Part shown: in pieces, positions 25,006 through 37,900 of the stretch | How positions within the stretch are numbered: position 1 is the stretch's first letter | Layout of the letters: each line of letters opens with the position of its first letter | From: Xenopus tropicalis | Taxonomy: Eukaryota; Chordata; Amphibia; Anura; Pipidae | Direction of reading: 5' to 3' | Length of the DNA stretch: 64,000 nucleotides | Assembly: GCF_000004195.4 (NCBI RefSeq) | Contig: NC_030678.2 | Coordinates: 93,144,904 to 93,208,903 of the forward strand | Notes under the pieces: generated by a model | What the model was told of the DNA's origin: nothing | Seen by the model: the letters and a program-made list of their open reading frames with translations, nothing else | Databases searched by the model: none | Position numbers and translations under genes: made by a program

Positions 25006-28000
25006 ATTGTTTACATCCCTGTTAATTAAGCTTGCAGCATTATTAATATGTTGAGTACACAATACATAACCACTGATATTGTAGTGTTTTAAGAAAAGTT
25101 TATTGGCTTGATTTTTTTAAAACAAAATAAAATAGTATTGATTAAGATTTAAGATTACCTGTAAGTTATTATAGTTCATTCAGCCAGTTTGCAAGTTTAA
25201 AGGGGGACCCACCCCCCAAATGTAATATTTCTAAGAGGCAATTGCAATTTACATTCATTTCCCCTCTATTTTGTTTTTTAGATGGTAGCAGTGTTGAAGT
25301 GCTATGATACTACTTTTGATTGTACCAGCAAGAAGGTTAAATATAGATAGTGTCTCTGTATGCTATTCTGTACAGTTTTCTCAGGCTTTCATTTTGATAA
25401 CATCAAAAAGAGAGAAAAAGAAAACTGTGGCTGATAAAATCCATAGTTTAATCCTTTGGTTGTGGCCAGTCACTGCAGCAGCGATCAAATAGCTGTACCA
25501 AAAGCAGGCTATAAGCAGAGTAAAACTGCCAACATCTAATAAACAAAAAGAGAAAATAAAAATAAATGGTAAACGTGCACAGGATGACACTCTCATCACT
25601 TTTATTTAAAATGTAGTTCAGTGTTTAATATGTGCCAGACAACTGCAAAAAACTGTCACTTTTATTGTTATACATCTGTAACAAACGAGGTAATGCAACA
25701 GAGGTAGCTATTTAGATATCAATATCATAGCAAAACATTTTATTGTATAAATATACAACAGGACAAGGCACTAATAGGTATTTTAACATCAGTACAATGG
25801 CAGTGAGAAGAGAGCCCAAATTACGGTAAGTAAGATCTACTATAAATCAAAAGCAGATGCTGCAGAAATGTGACATAGGAAGGAAAAACTCAGGCTAATA
25901 TGGTTATGTCTGCAGGTTGTGAGAGTGCAGCTGTATTAAGCCCTGGATACGTGTCTGGCTATGTTATTTACTGTAGAAGCTTAAAGGTTACACATTTCAT
26001 GCAGCATTGACCAAAACTTGAATGTTCGATATTTATTTAATGCAAAAAATGTGAAATACTCAAATGAAAAACCTCACCAGCTTAAATCTTGCAAGTTTGT
26101 GTGGAAGTAAATGGGAGCAATATCTGAGGGCAAAATGTAAGTGATTTTATCAATTTGAGGTTTTTTTTGAGAGTTTATAGACTCATTGAAAATATATATA
26201 CTTTTATATATGTGTGGGCTTTAAGTGCTAATCTACTACAGGGAGTGTTGCTTTGCATGGAATAATACAATAAATTTATCAGTACTCTAACAGAGGCCTG
26301 TTCCTCTATACAAATACATGTTGGGAGTAATTTACTGAAGGAAGGGCACAGTGCATAAAACAGATATAAGCCTAATTTTATATATTCTTAAGGAGTGGCA
26401 AAACACCAAGGCAAGAAGTTCAACGAATGAATATTAAAGTTCCTTCCATAATAAACTGTGATATCCAATTTTAATTATGCTACAAATATGATATCCTCTC
26501 TGGCTATAGTTAGAAATCAACTCTTGTAGCTTTTATTTTTATTGTTCTATGAAAACAAAGTTGCAGTTGAGGTTATTCATTCTCTATTCCTGGCTCTCAG
26601 GTTCTATATGGTTACCTTACTATTTCCTAAATACTGCCTAACATGTTCTACAACATGTTGAAAGAGTTTTAATTAACGACCTACTCACTTTTACACTAAA
26701 ATTCATTAACAGAAACATAGCACGATTTTAGTATTACAGAATAGAGTGCAATTTTTTGTTCTTGAAATACTTATTTAAATGTATATCATAATGAAATCCA
26801 CAAGTTAATTTTAACAACAGATAAAGCAGTATGTTGTACTTTGTTATACTGTATCTGGTACACTTTTCATTTAAACCCTACATTACAAATGCCTGGTTAT
26901 TAGTAAGATTGTGTTGGATGGAAAATACATGGCAACAGTGAGTGGCTTTTTGCACTATTATTTTACTTGTGGCTTCACAGTCCCTTCTCTTGAGCTTAAA
27001 TGGAGAGAGCTAGTGGCTCAGAATATTGTATTTCTATGCTGCTTATTTATATGCTTTTATAATATGCCCCTTTGCAAAGTGTTCAGGGGAAAAAAAGCCT
27101 TCCCAACAACACACACAAAAATAAATTGCTGTAGTAGAACAATGCAGAATTCTCTGCATGACTTGTAAGGTTTGCAAGGTGTGAATGACGTATACTAATT
27201 TTAATATGTCTAACTGCAGTAATCATATTTCCAATAAACAATGAGAAATGCACAGGTAGAGTAAATGTTTTGGCGGGCTCCATAACAACATTCATAAATC
27301 TAGTGCCACAATTGTTTTGCCTGTTGGCACTAATCTGTAACACAACCATCATTTTATTTGAGCGTGTTACCATGACACAACTCATGTATTATTAGGTTAA
27401 TAGACATGAATGCTGTGAGTATGATGCTGGCTTTAGGAAGCAGAGTAGGCCTCAAGGCTACTAATAATTGAAACAAAAAAAATTTAATTTCAAATATTAC
27501 AAATCTAAACTAGATAGTATTTATTCAGATTTCATATAAACTTCTATGTGGGAGGGTTTTTTTTCTGAAACAGATCTGTGACTGCATCTATTTTTATCAT
27601 AATAGTTTATTTAGGTTAAAACAAACATTACACAGCAATTTTGCACTGATAATACATCTGGGAGAACTGAGGTTGCTGGCCTCTAGTGACTTCTAAGAAG
27701 AGATCTATTTAAGGACAAATTGATCATTTAAGAAGAACCCAGGACTAGAGTGTTAGAGCAGAAAGGGGTTCATTCAGAATGCACTTTTGTCAGGGTTTTT
27801 GCGGCACCTGCTCAGCAGAATTGATGTGAGATGTAGAGCACGGCACCCATGTAGCTCTCTCCTTGCGTAAGTACAGGGATCATTTTCACCCTGTGCCAGG
27901 TAGCAAGTAGGGTATAGGAGAGGGAACACATTCATGGCTCCACTCTACATGAATACAGCTCTAAAAACTGCAGGCAGCACTGTATTACTGTAGTACTGTA

Positions 28001-28722
28001 TGTGAGAAGCTCAAGCACCTGTGCCCACAGTAACAGGCTGTGCCAGTGGTGTAACTCCCAGGGGAGCAGGGAGTGCAATTGCACCTAGGCCCGTACCCCC
28101 TGCTCCCCCGGTGAGTTGTTTTTCCAACATGCACAGGATGATATGTGTGTACAGAGTGAGGTGGACATCCTGCACCCAGGCCCAGGCAGGGCTGGTTACG
28201 TTACTGTACTTGGCAGGGTGCACTTGCAAATAAAACCCATGGCTACCTGCACTGCTAATAACACTTTACACCCTGCCCTGCTGTCACTTAAGGAGCCAGC
28301 ACAAGGAGGTCCAATTTTAGTAATTTTAGTAATATTAGTGTTTTGATAGCAATCTATATTCTACATGATACAAATTTTCTGCAAATAATGTCATTTTTAA
28401 AAAAAAAAAAAAGTAAAATGTAAGGCATTTTTACCATTTTAAATTACAGTAAATGTAAATGATATCATATGTCAACATTTTTTTCATCTTTTGTAAATGA
28501 CTAAATAAATTAGAATGTTAAAATGAACTTGTATTGTAATTAAGGATCACTTCCTATATGATTCAGACATAGGAATAGTTTCATTGTTGCAGTAAAATTC
28601 TATGAAGAACACCAAAAAGCTTTTGTAAACCATCTTTATACCAAGGGGTTAAATAATATAAGATGCTTGTGTGAAATCCAACAGAAATATTTAGTTTATG
28701 GGCAGTAAGTTCAAATTGTTGG
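25006..28722. other. Intergenic between usp32 and ca4, mostly unrecognised
   Basis: No coding exon was recognised. A fragment near 28035-28115 (GTGGTGTAACTCCCAGGGG, then GGCCCGTACCCCCTGCTCCC) looks like an end of the 'agtggcataact' hAT-like type. No canonical AATAAA for ca4 (TTTATT on this strand) was noticed until 27606-27611, over 1 kb beyond the stop. Confidence 0.45.
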
Positions 28723-28902
28723 CTATGACATTATTGTGAGGAAAGAAACTATAAAGCAGATTAACAAAGACTGGAAAGAGGACAGTATCACTTGGCTGCT
28801 TGAGGTATAAACAATCCTATCGCTCCGTTTCTGCACAGGCCTGAAATTTTCCACCATTCGTTGCTTCTCTGTAAAATTTAGGCTATTATGGAAAGCCTGA
28901 AG
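28723..28902 (-). CDS. ca4: ca4 coding exon 8 (C-terminus and GPI signal)
   Basis: 59 codons plus TAG. The acceptor is ctttgcag before CTT CAG GCT. It contains [16 protein letters not shown], matching the conserved NxRPxQ segment of carbonic anhydrases, and ends in [12 protein letters not shown], the GPI-signal hydrophobic stretch. Confidence 0.9.
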   Translation of the reverse strand, partial: LQAFHNSLNFTEKQRMVENFRPVQKRSDRIVYTSSSQVILSSFQSLLICFIVSFLTIMS

Positions 28903-31900
28903 CTGCAAAGATAAGATAGGAGATGTTTGTACAAAATGTTTTTTCCTAATTTAGTAAATATTGTGAAATCAAAAGGATAAAAGCAAAATATAATTCTAAA
29001 CAAAACAACATTAAAATTAGAAGACTAGAGTTTCAGTTCACAGTTACAGAGGTACAAAGTAGACTGGCACATTTACCAAAATTAAAAATTGCAAGAATAA
29101 TCTACATGTAAGTCTGAACCAGCAGCACCTGGTTACGCACACCAGAGTTACACACACCAGAGTTACGCACACCAGAGTTACGCACACCAGAGTTACGCAC
29201 ACCAGAGTTACACACACCAGAGTTACGCACACCAGAGTAACAGATTGTAGCCTATGAATAATACTTATTCAACTTCAAATACATGTCAAAACAAAAGCAC
29301 GGTCTTTAATAGAAGTTAGTTGTTATCATTCAGTTGCACAAAACTCACGGTGACAGATTTTTCATAGGAGTTATATAAGCAAATTTTACATTTTATTAGT
29401 GTTGGACGTGCTGTTAGAAACTGCATTCAGTGTTACATGTCATACATTTCTTCTCACATGAGATAAAGGATCTACTAAAATAGGTACAATTAATATTTGG
29501 ATATTAAATGTAGTTCTCTCAAATACCAAAACTACTTTGACTTTTAAATATTAATTAGGATATTTACTGCCAACTTACTATTTTGTGATTTCAAATATTC
29601 AGTTCTGATTAGTATTCTGTACAGGAGGATATCCATGCTATCATTGATATATGACAGCTCGCTGCATAGGCTAAAAGACAACCTAGGTTTCTGTGCTGTA
29701 GATATATCTGCGCTGATACAATAGCTACTATTTGTGGTTGGTCAAAATGTAATTCTAAGCAAATTAGCAATTTTCTAATATACAATGTTTCAAAATGTTC
29801 AGTGCTTTAAAGTTGTTTGTAAATGTACAGGTATGGGATGCATTATCCAGACACCTGTTATCCAGAAAGCTCTGAATTACGGTAAGGCCATCTCCTATAG
29901 CCTCCATTTTAAACGAAATAATGCAAACCTTTTCTCTGTAATAATAATAAAACAGTACCTTGTACTTAATGCTAAGCTATAATTAATCCTTACTAGAGGC
30001 AAAACAATCCTATTGGGTTTATTTAATGTTTAAATTATTTTTTAGTAGACAATGTATAGAGATTCAAATTACAGAAAGAACCCAGGTCCCGAGCATTCAG
30101 GATAAAAGGTCTTATACCTGTAATTTCTATTGAGAGCAGCATTTGTCTGACTGTTTATATTGGTTCTGAATGGAAGAAAAACTGACTGACTACATTGTTT
30201 CAGGAGTCAAATATTGCTTTCAATAGCAATTACATCTATACAATGTTACAAAAAACTCCAAAACCACTAAACAGATGTATATTGGAAAGACATTTGTTTT
30301 CATTATGGAAAAAACAGTTTTCAGGTGGAGATCTCTTTTCATAAATGATCACACATTTATTAGAAGCACACTCTATTATATTTACTATTTCTTATTAACT
30401 AGACCAGTGCTGTCCAACTTCTTTGGTACAGAGGGCAGGAATTTTTCTGGCCTACATGATGGAGGGCTGATAACGGAAGCCAGTTTTGACCACTCCAACT
30501 TTTTAAACCACACCCACTTCAAACCACACCCATGTTATCATAGGCGGATTTTTAATAAGGCTAGGGAAGGCTAAGCCTCCCCAAACCTGCTTTGGCACCT
30601 TAAAAAAAAACCAAAAAAACAAACAAACCTGGCTCCATTTCTGCACTGTCCTGCAAATCTTCTCCGGGTTCTGCAGAAATCAGCTGTGCTCTGATTGGAT
30701 CTTTCTTCTTGTGGATTCTCCAATCAGAGCACAGCTTTCTTGACAGGCAGTAAAACTGACCAATCAAGGCGCAGATGCAGACAGGGATGGGGAGATTTTG
30801 CAAACTGGAGGCAGTGCAGAATTGAAGACTAAAAAAAGAAGAATCTGCAGGCTGTAAACTTTACCCAAGAACCAACTTTGAACTTTGCTGCAGTTTTCAT
30901 CCCACAGGTACTATATATAAGTACTATACTGTATATGTTCTAAAGACTGACCCACTAGCTGAAAGATGTTTTCATCTGACCACAGGTATCTATCCCCTAT
31001 AACAGATGGAAGTACTATACAAAGCTCATTGTATATATTTTATGGTTTTTGCACTTTATTTTTCTTTACTTTTTCCACTAGTTGTTACAGTGGAGCCAAT
31101 GTTGTGTATCTGTGCCAGTGTTATAGTGCCAGGGCCTGAATATCTGCCATCAGTACCCACTGCTCCTCACTATACAGTATATAATGTGCTGGTTTTGTAT
31201 ATAAAGACTGTGTCTCACTGTATATAATGTGCTTGGGATGTCAGTACCTGCTGCCTCTCTCTCTATAAAGCTAACTTAAACACATCTAAAGGGGTGGTTC
31301 ACTTTTAAGTTAACTTGTAGTATGTTATAGAATGGCCTATTCCTAGCAACTTTGCAATTGGTCTTCCTAGTTAATTTTTTATAGTTCTTGAATAATTTGC
31401 CTTTCACTTCTGCCTCTTTCCAGCTTTTAAATGAGGGTCACTGACCAAAAAGTATTGCTCTGTGAGGCTACAGGTTTATTTTTCCATGCAGGCCCCTTAA
31501 CTATTCATATTCCCATCTCTTGTTTAAACCACTACCTGGTAAATAAGACCCTAGCAACCACATAGCTGCTGAAATACCAAATGGAGAGCTGCTGAACAAT
31601 AAGCTAAATAACCGAAAAACCATTAAAAATAAAAGAGGACCAATTGCAAATTGTCTCAGAATATCAATGTCTACATCACATTAAAAGTTAATTTAAAGGT
31701 GAACTACCCCTTGAAGCTAACTGATCACAAACACAAATGTATAGAGAACACCTAACAGAAGTGCATGTATGAATACTTTTACATCCTAAACATTTTAGGG
31801 TAAAAAAGCCCTCCCACCTGCACTTTTGCACATTATCCCTGGGAGTCAGTGGGAACGGCAAGAGGTAGTTGGGAGGTTAATTTTTTACACCAGCAGCGAA

Positions 31901-34900
31901 TCCACTAAGTCTCACATTAGCTGTAAGTCAGTCTGTGTATGGCCCATATTTAGCCTCCCCAAACAAAAAAGTCACCCTCCGCCTATGCATGTTATCACAA
32001 GAGCTTTTCAGACCATCACCACATTAATGGTGGCAGCACAGCAAAAACCCAAATGGTTGGTGCTCACTGTAGGAATATCCCCCTTCCTTCATATGTGAAA
32101 GAATTATATTATGTCATATTAAGACAAACCCTTAAATCCATATGTCTACTTCTCCCCTGTGGATAGCACAGCAACCCCCAGCACATAATTACACACCTTA
32201 GGGACCATATAATGGCTATTTCTAAATGCTAACAAACTCCCAGAACAAACCCCTGTCAGATTCACCTACCACAGGCAGCATAGGGCAGGCAGAGTAAGGC
32301 GCACACAGGCAACATAGGGCAGGCAGAGTAAGGCACACACAGGCAGCATAGGGCAGGCAGAGTAAGGCACACACAGGCAGCATAGGGCAGGCAGAGTAAG
32401 GCACACACAGGCAGCATAGGGCAGGCAGAGTATGCCATTGTAAACTCAAAAACTGGTTAGAGCAACTTACAAAACTGATACTAAGAAATGTAATTAAAAA
32501 AGCAAACCAAAGAGCAACTTGAGGTTATCATTTGAGGTTTGCACTAAGCACCTGACCCCACAGTTGCATAAAGAACCAGCTCAGCCCACTCCTTTGGCAT
32601 TGCTGCCTAACACCCAGCCATACAATATGGGAAATATATTAATAATCTGGCTAAAGTTGACCAAAACCAACAAGATCACCAAGATGCAAATATTACAAGA
32701 CCCATTTATTGGGTACAGCAGAATAAATAAAACTGTAATTAAAATGGGCACACCTTTTATTAAAATGTAAGCAATGGCTAATTTTAACACATTCTTGATA
32801 AGATGTTCATTATATTCAGTGACAGGTAATTTATTTTAAAGAACAAAATCTTATGTGCTTACAAAATAAGCAGGCATTAAATTAGATATAGTGAGCTGAA
32901 TTTTGACTCACTATATTTGAGTAAATTTGGCTGATACATTATATAGCTTTAAAAAGGGTCTGGAAGGCTTTTTAGCAAGTGAGGAAATACAGGGTTATGG
33001 GAGATAGCTCTCAGTACAAGTGAGGGAATACAGGGTTATGGGAGATAGCTCTCAGTACAAGTGAGGGAATACAGGGGTATGGGAGATAGCTCTCAGTACA
33101 AGTGAGGGAATACAGGGGTATGGGAGATAGCTCTTAGTACAAGTTGATCCAGGGACTGGTCCGATTGCCATCTTGGAGTCAGGAAAGAATATTTCCCCCT
33201 CTGCGGCAAATTAGAGAGGCTTTAGATGGGGTTTTTTGCCTTCCGAATAAGCGCAAATAAGTACAATGCGCGCGTCATTGTGTGCGCATGCACGTAAGCG
33301 TACGCACGCGTGCGACAACGCGCACGCTCAGGTGTACATGCGCTTTAGCCCTTAAAAGACGCCACAGAGCCATTTTGACCTTGCTGAGTAATCTGAGCTG
33401 ATTCTTTACTTTGTTACTAAGCGTTTATTCTACTGATTGCCTGTTGCTGACCTTGCTCCTGTGTTTTGACCTATTGATTGTTTGCTGCCTGCCTTTGACT
33501 TTGCATCAAAGGAAACGCTTTTGTTTCCTGATTTGGACTTTTGGCGTTGAACTACACCTCTCAGCAAGAGGTCTGTTAATTTCTCGCACTCCTGCCACTC
33601 CTCCTCTGAGCCAGTTCTGTCTCACTCTCAGGTACTGTGTCTTGTGTGGGAGGTGTAGGAGAGGCTACCTTACATCATCTCGACTCCTGTATCCCGCCTG
33701 ACATTATGTGGGTATTATCGCACAACTTTTTTTTACCCCCATCTTTCCACTGCCTCCAGTTTTCCATTGTTCCCACTGTTTGTGATTTTGCCTCTTAAAT
33801 GCAATGTTCCATGCTAGCTTATGTACTGTGACATGGTGGGTTCTCTTCTGCACATGTGCACATAGAAATGACCCCAAGGGCAGAGAAATATAAAGAAAAG
33901 GACAAGGATTAGGGCAAATGTATTATCAGCTCACAGGTTGCGTTTTTATAAGTTATGCATGGCTCTTCACATTTAATATTACCAACATTACTCTTCTAGT
34001 GACAAAATACAAAATGTTATTACCTGTAGCTTGCTCAGTTTAATGGTTGTATTAAACAGAGTCCAAATGACTGTCTCGTTGCATGGCGGGGTGGTGAGCG
34101 ACCCATTGTACCTGTAGTAAACCTTGAGTTCATTGATTGGAATCAGTTTATCAAGGGTCGCTGAGAAATTTTTATATCCATCTAAAATGCATAAAAGCAA
34201 ATCAAGACATACAATTTATAATGTTTATGTATATAAAATCAGATACTCCAAAAAGAGCACAAACAAAGTACTATGTGACAAGAACCATAACTGCACAAAA
34301 ACCAAATGGCATATTATATATCTGTTTAGTCTATGAAGTATAAATAATGTAAAAAAATGTATAAATCATTTACCATTTGCTGTAAAGTTGCAGGACAGTA
34401 GAACCAATGCTAACAGCCATTTATTTCAAAGCAGGAGGTGTATTATGCTTTATATAAAGGCTGCCATACAGGGCTTGTATAGGCATATATTCCAATAACA
34501 TTAATATACAGCCTGAAAATAAATACTATACAGCAGACCCTGCAGGTGATGGGCATGTGGTCTGCTGTATAATAGTCCCCCACTCCAGTTGCTTCTTCTC
34601 CTTGCCTTAGGGGGTTTGCATGAAGATTACTGCAGGGGGGGGGCCCGTTCCACCACACTATGTCACCACTGAAAATCAGCTTATTTAGTAATTTTGGTAC
34701 AGTAGATTTCATTGTACCTTTCAGGTTGGAGGATGACAAAAGGCCAATGCTTAAACAAAAATATGGCATGATGAGCGAATCTGTCATATTTTGCTTTGCC
34801 CAAAAATTTGCAAAACTACAGAAAAATTTGCGAGACAGCAAAGAATTCAAGAAATGCAGGTGTCACGCGACCGCGCCTATTTTGATGTGACTGCACCCAA

Positions 34901-37900
34901 TTTGATGCTCCTGCGCCTATTTTGACACAACTGCTACTTTTTTTTTGATGCGCAACAAATTTTTTCCCTGAAAATTTTTGCGGAAGTTTTGCATAAATGC
35001 CAATGGCAAAATGCGGAGATTCGCTGCGAATCCATGCCTGGCATATAATGTCTACCTTTTTATTATACAATTTCATAGACATTTAAATAGAACACTGCAG
35101 ATTTTCTGTGTTATAAGGGCAACCTTTATTTTTTCTTTCTGAGTTCATCTCTCCATGCTGCTTTACCGTAAGCAAAAAGAAAAATAGGGCCCGATTCACT
35201 AAAGTCCGAAATAAGGAGTGCTATTTATAGCATGCATTAAAAATCTTATCACTTCTTATTTTTCGCTCGATTCACTAAAAGGACACTTGTCATAATTAAG
35301 AAGCGATGTTCTTGGCGTTATTTATGTTACGAGGACATATTTTAATGAAAAAAACTATGCGATTATAGGGGCCGATTCACTAAAGGTCAATAACGCTTAT
35401 CGCATAGTTTTTTTCATTAAAAAGCATGTGATAATTAAGTACCGATTCATCAAAGTCATTTCGCATGTGTTAATCCGCATATCGCATGCACAAAAAAAAC
35501 GCATTGCGTTAATTAGCGAATAGAAATAGTACTAACGCATGATTCACAAACACATATGAAGCGTTAAACGTGCAAAATATCGTGTTAATCTGTGTGAATA
35601 TTAACCCTACTTGGGGCAGGCGGTACTTAAAGAAAATTGCGGTTCGTGAGCTATTGGCAACACAACATGGAGTTTGCAGTCGTATTTTTTCAAGTATATG
35701 TTGGCCCTAGAGTGATGCATCCTCCAGTTTTCAGGGAAATGGTGGTTTTCAGAAAGTAATGGTTACGTGCGTAATATATTGCGCTCTGCGTAAAATATCG
35801 CGCGCTGCGTAATATCTTGTGCGCTGCGTAATATATTGCTTGAAAATATGTCATCGTAAGATAAATAACGCCAAGAACATCGCTTCTTAATTATGACAAG
35901 TGTCCTTTTAGTGAATCGAGTGAAAAATAAGAAGTGATAAGATTTTTAACGCATGCTATAAATAGCACTCCTTATTTCGGACTTTAGTGAATCGGGCCCA
36001 TAGTGTAGTTTCTCAAAAAATATTTATCTTTGCTTCCAAAAGTTTGTTGTCACTTTTTTTGTTTTAAATTGTATTATAAGAAAAAAGTGAGAAATTATAT
36101 GAGCACTGTATTCATTTGGGTGAAGTGTTATTATGCTAAACCCACTGTAGTAGATATTAAGAAAAATGTCTTTTTTTAATGGTATTTTTGGTTTCTATAA
36201 TGTTTTATATGCAATCTCCCAACTCAAGATTCTTACCTTTTGCAAACACGAAGGGACCGATTGAAGGACAACTATACTTTTGGTGAATTTTGCTTATGGA
36301 TTAATCTATATGGATTATTAAAAGCTGAATATGTATTTAATGTCTATTTGTTTCTCCAGTGTTTTATGTAACTGTTGCTGGTCAACTTCATGTTTTAGCT
36401 TTGAAATTGTGCTGCATCATGCAAACTTATCACTTCCCAAAATTGTGTTATAATCCCAATACAAAAAACCCTTGCCTAGATTTGTATGGCACAACATCAT
36501 TAGAGGCTGGAAAAGGTAAATAAATGGTACTTCATAGCAGGGGCAACTTTCTTGAGATCTAGCCTTCATATAGTCCCCCTAAAATCAACACATTCACAAT
36601 GAAAATATGATTCCTTCATTAATTAGTACAGGTATGGGACCAGTTATCCAGAATGCTCAGGACCTGGGGTTTTCTGGATAAGGGATTGTTCTGTAATTTG
36701 GATTTTCATTCCTTAAGTCTGCTAAAAATCATTTAAATGTTAATTAAACCCAATAGGACTGTTTTGCCTCCAGTAAGGATTACTTATATTTTAATTGGTT
36801 TCAAGTACTAGCTGCTGTTTTATTATTACAGAGAAAAAGGAAATCATTTTCAAAAATTAGAATTATTTGCTTATAATGAAGTCTATGGGAGATGGCCTTT
36901 CTGTAATTCGGAACATTCTAGATAACGGGTTTCTGGATAACGGAACCCATACTTATGGAGTGCCTTTTAGACAAAAAGCATAAGTATAAAGTAAGGTACA
37001 TAACTAAACCATTTATACCTCAAACTATAGAAAGAGGATTATAATGCTTACCCGCAAAAACAATTTTATTAGAAAGTTTAGTGATGGGTTCATTTTTCAT
37101 ACCTTTAGTAGAGATGTGTCCTAAGGATTCAATTAGTGAGTTATATTCTGTATTATTTTTCGCAGTTTCCTTAAAATAAAACAACAACAAAAGAAAACAT
37201 GTTTTTGCATGCCTTTGTGTTAAATAAATAACTTTTCCCTATTCCGTTACCACTAATATTTTAATCTAAGGGTTTAGAAACATTGGTTCAGTAGCAGATA
37301 GAAACTAATTGTTACATTAGCTAAAGTAAGGCAAATAGCTCAGCGATGTTACATCTGCTCTTGTAATCTTACATGCAGATTTGGTTGTGGGTTTTTACAA
37401 TTCATTATTAAACCAAGTAGTTAATATGGAAGAAATTACACAGAATCCATCATCCCGCTGGGATGAAAATGTTGGTGCCATCTACTATTTTTACTAATCT
37501 TGGCCTTCTTCTAAGGCAGGAACAACCCTAATCCATTTAATTTTAGAAACAGATTCTACCCAGTTACACATTCTGAATATATAACCTAATATAAATGAAT
37601 CAGTGAAGTCTAGATACACATGCTTTAGCATACCCTTTATTATGCTTGAACTATGAATATGAATACCAACTACAACTTTTGCTAAATGTGGAGACCCACT
37701 TCAGTTTTTTAAATGAATGAATATGAATTAACTTCTTACTTCATAAAAGAATCCAAGAACAGCCAGATCCCCAAAGCCTCCAGTGCTAGTTTTTCTTTTG
37801 TGAACTATGTGAAGCTGTATAATGAATAAACATGTTGTTGTTATTTTATTTGTGTGGGGCAATAAGTAAAAAGCATGAAAAAACCCAAGTAATTATATGG

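Larger units (their letters stand above)
30405..32066 (+). mobile_element. hAT-like element (outer), split by an inner element
   Basis: CAGTGCTGTCCAACTTC at 30405 is a hAT-type 5' end. The sequence continues to 30538, is broken by the inner element, and resumes at 31988 with a duplicated CATGTTAT. The right end is uncertain (about 32066) because no clear complementary terminus was found. Confidence 0.5.
28903..34023 (-). other. ca4: ca4 intron 7
   Basis: The 5.1 kb intron holds the 15-bp and 34-bp minisatellites, a CAGGTAT MITE, the nested hAT/T2 group (30405-32066), a CR1 tail with a 41-bp tandem array, and the truncated LTR-like element. No other exon was seen. Confidence 0.85.
34182..37102 (-). 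other. ca4: ca4 intron 6
   Basis: The 2.9 kb intron holds the GAGCGAATCTG element (34770), the large palindromic element (35186-36002) and a CAGGTAT MITE (36629). No exon was seen. Confidence 0.85.

Noticed and set aside
29044..29232. Minus-strand ORF with a Val-Cys-Val-Thr-Leu repeat
   Set aside because: It is the 15-bp minisatellite read in frame, since 15 is a multiple of 3.
29132..29236. Short regular repeats considered as a CRISPR array
   Set aside because: There are no spacers, the repeats are directly adjacent, and the genome is eukaryotic.
32222..32449. Cys/Leu-rich minus-strand ORF
   Set aside because: It is the shadow of the 34-bp minisatellite.
37052..37169. Longer exon 6 as the main ca4 form
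   Set aside because: It makes the loop 17 residues longer than in known CA4 proteins. It is kept only as a possible alternative splice form.
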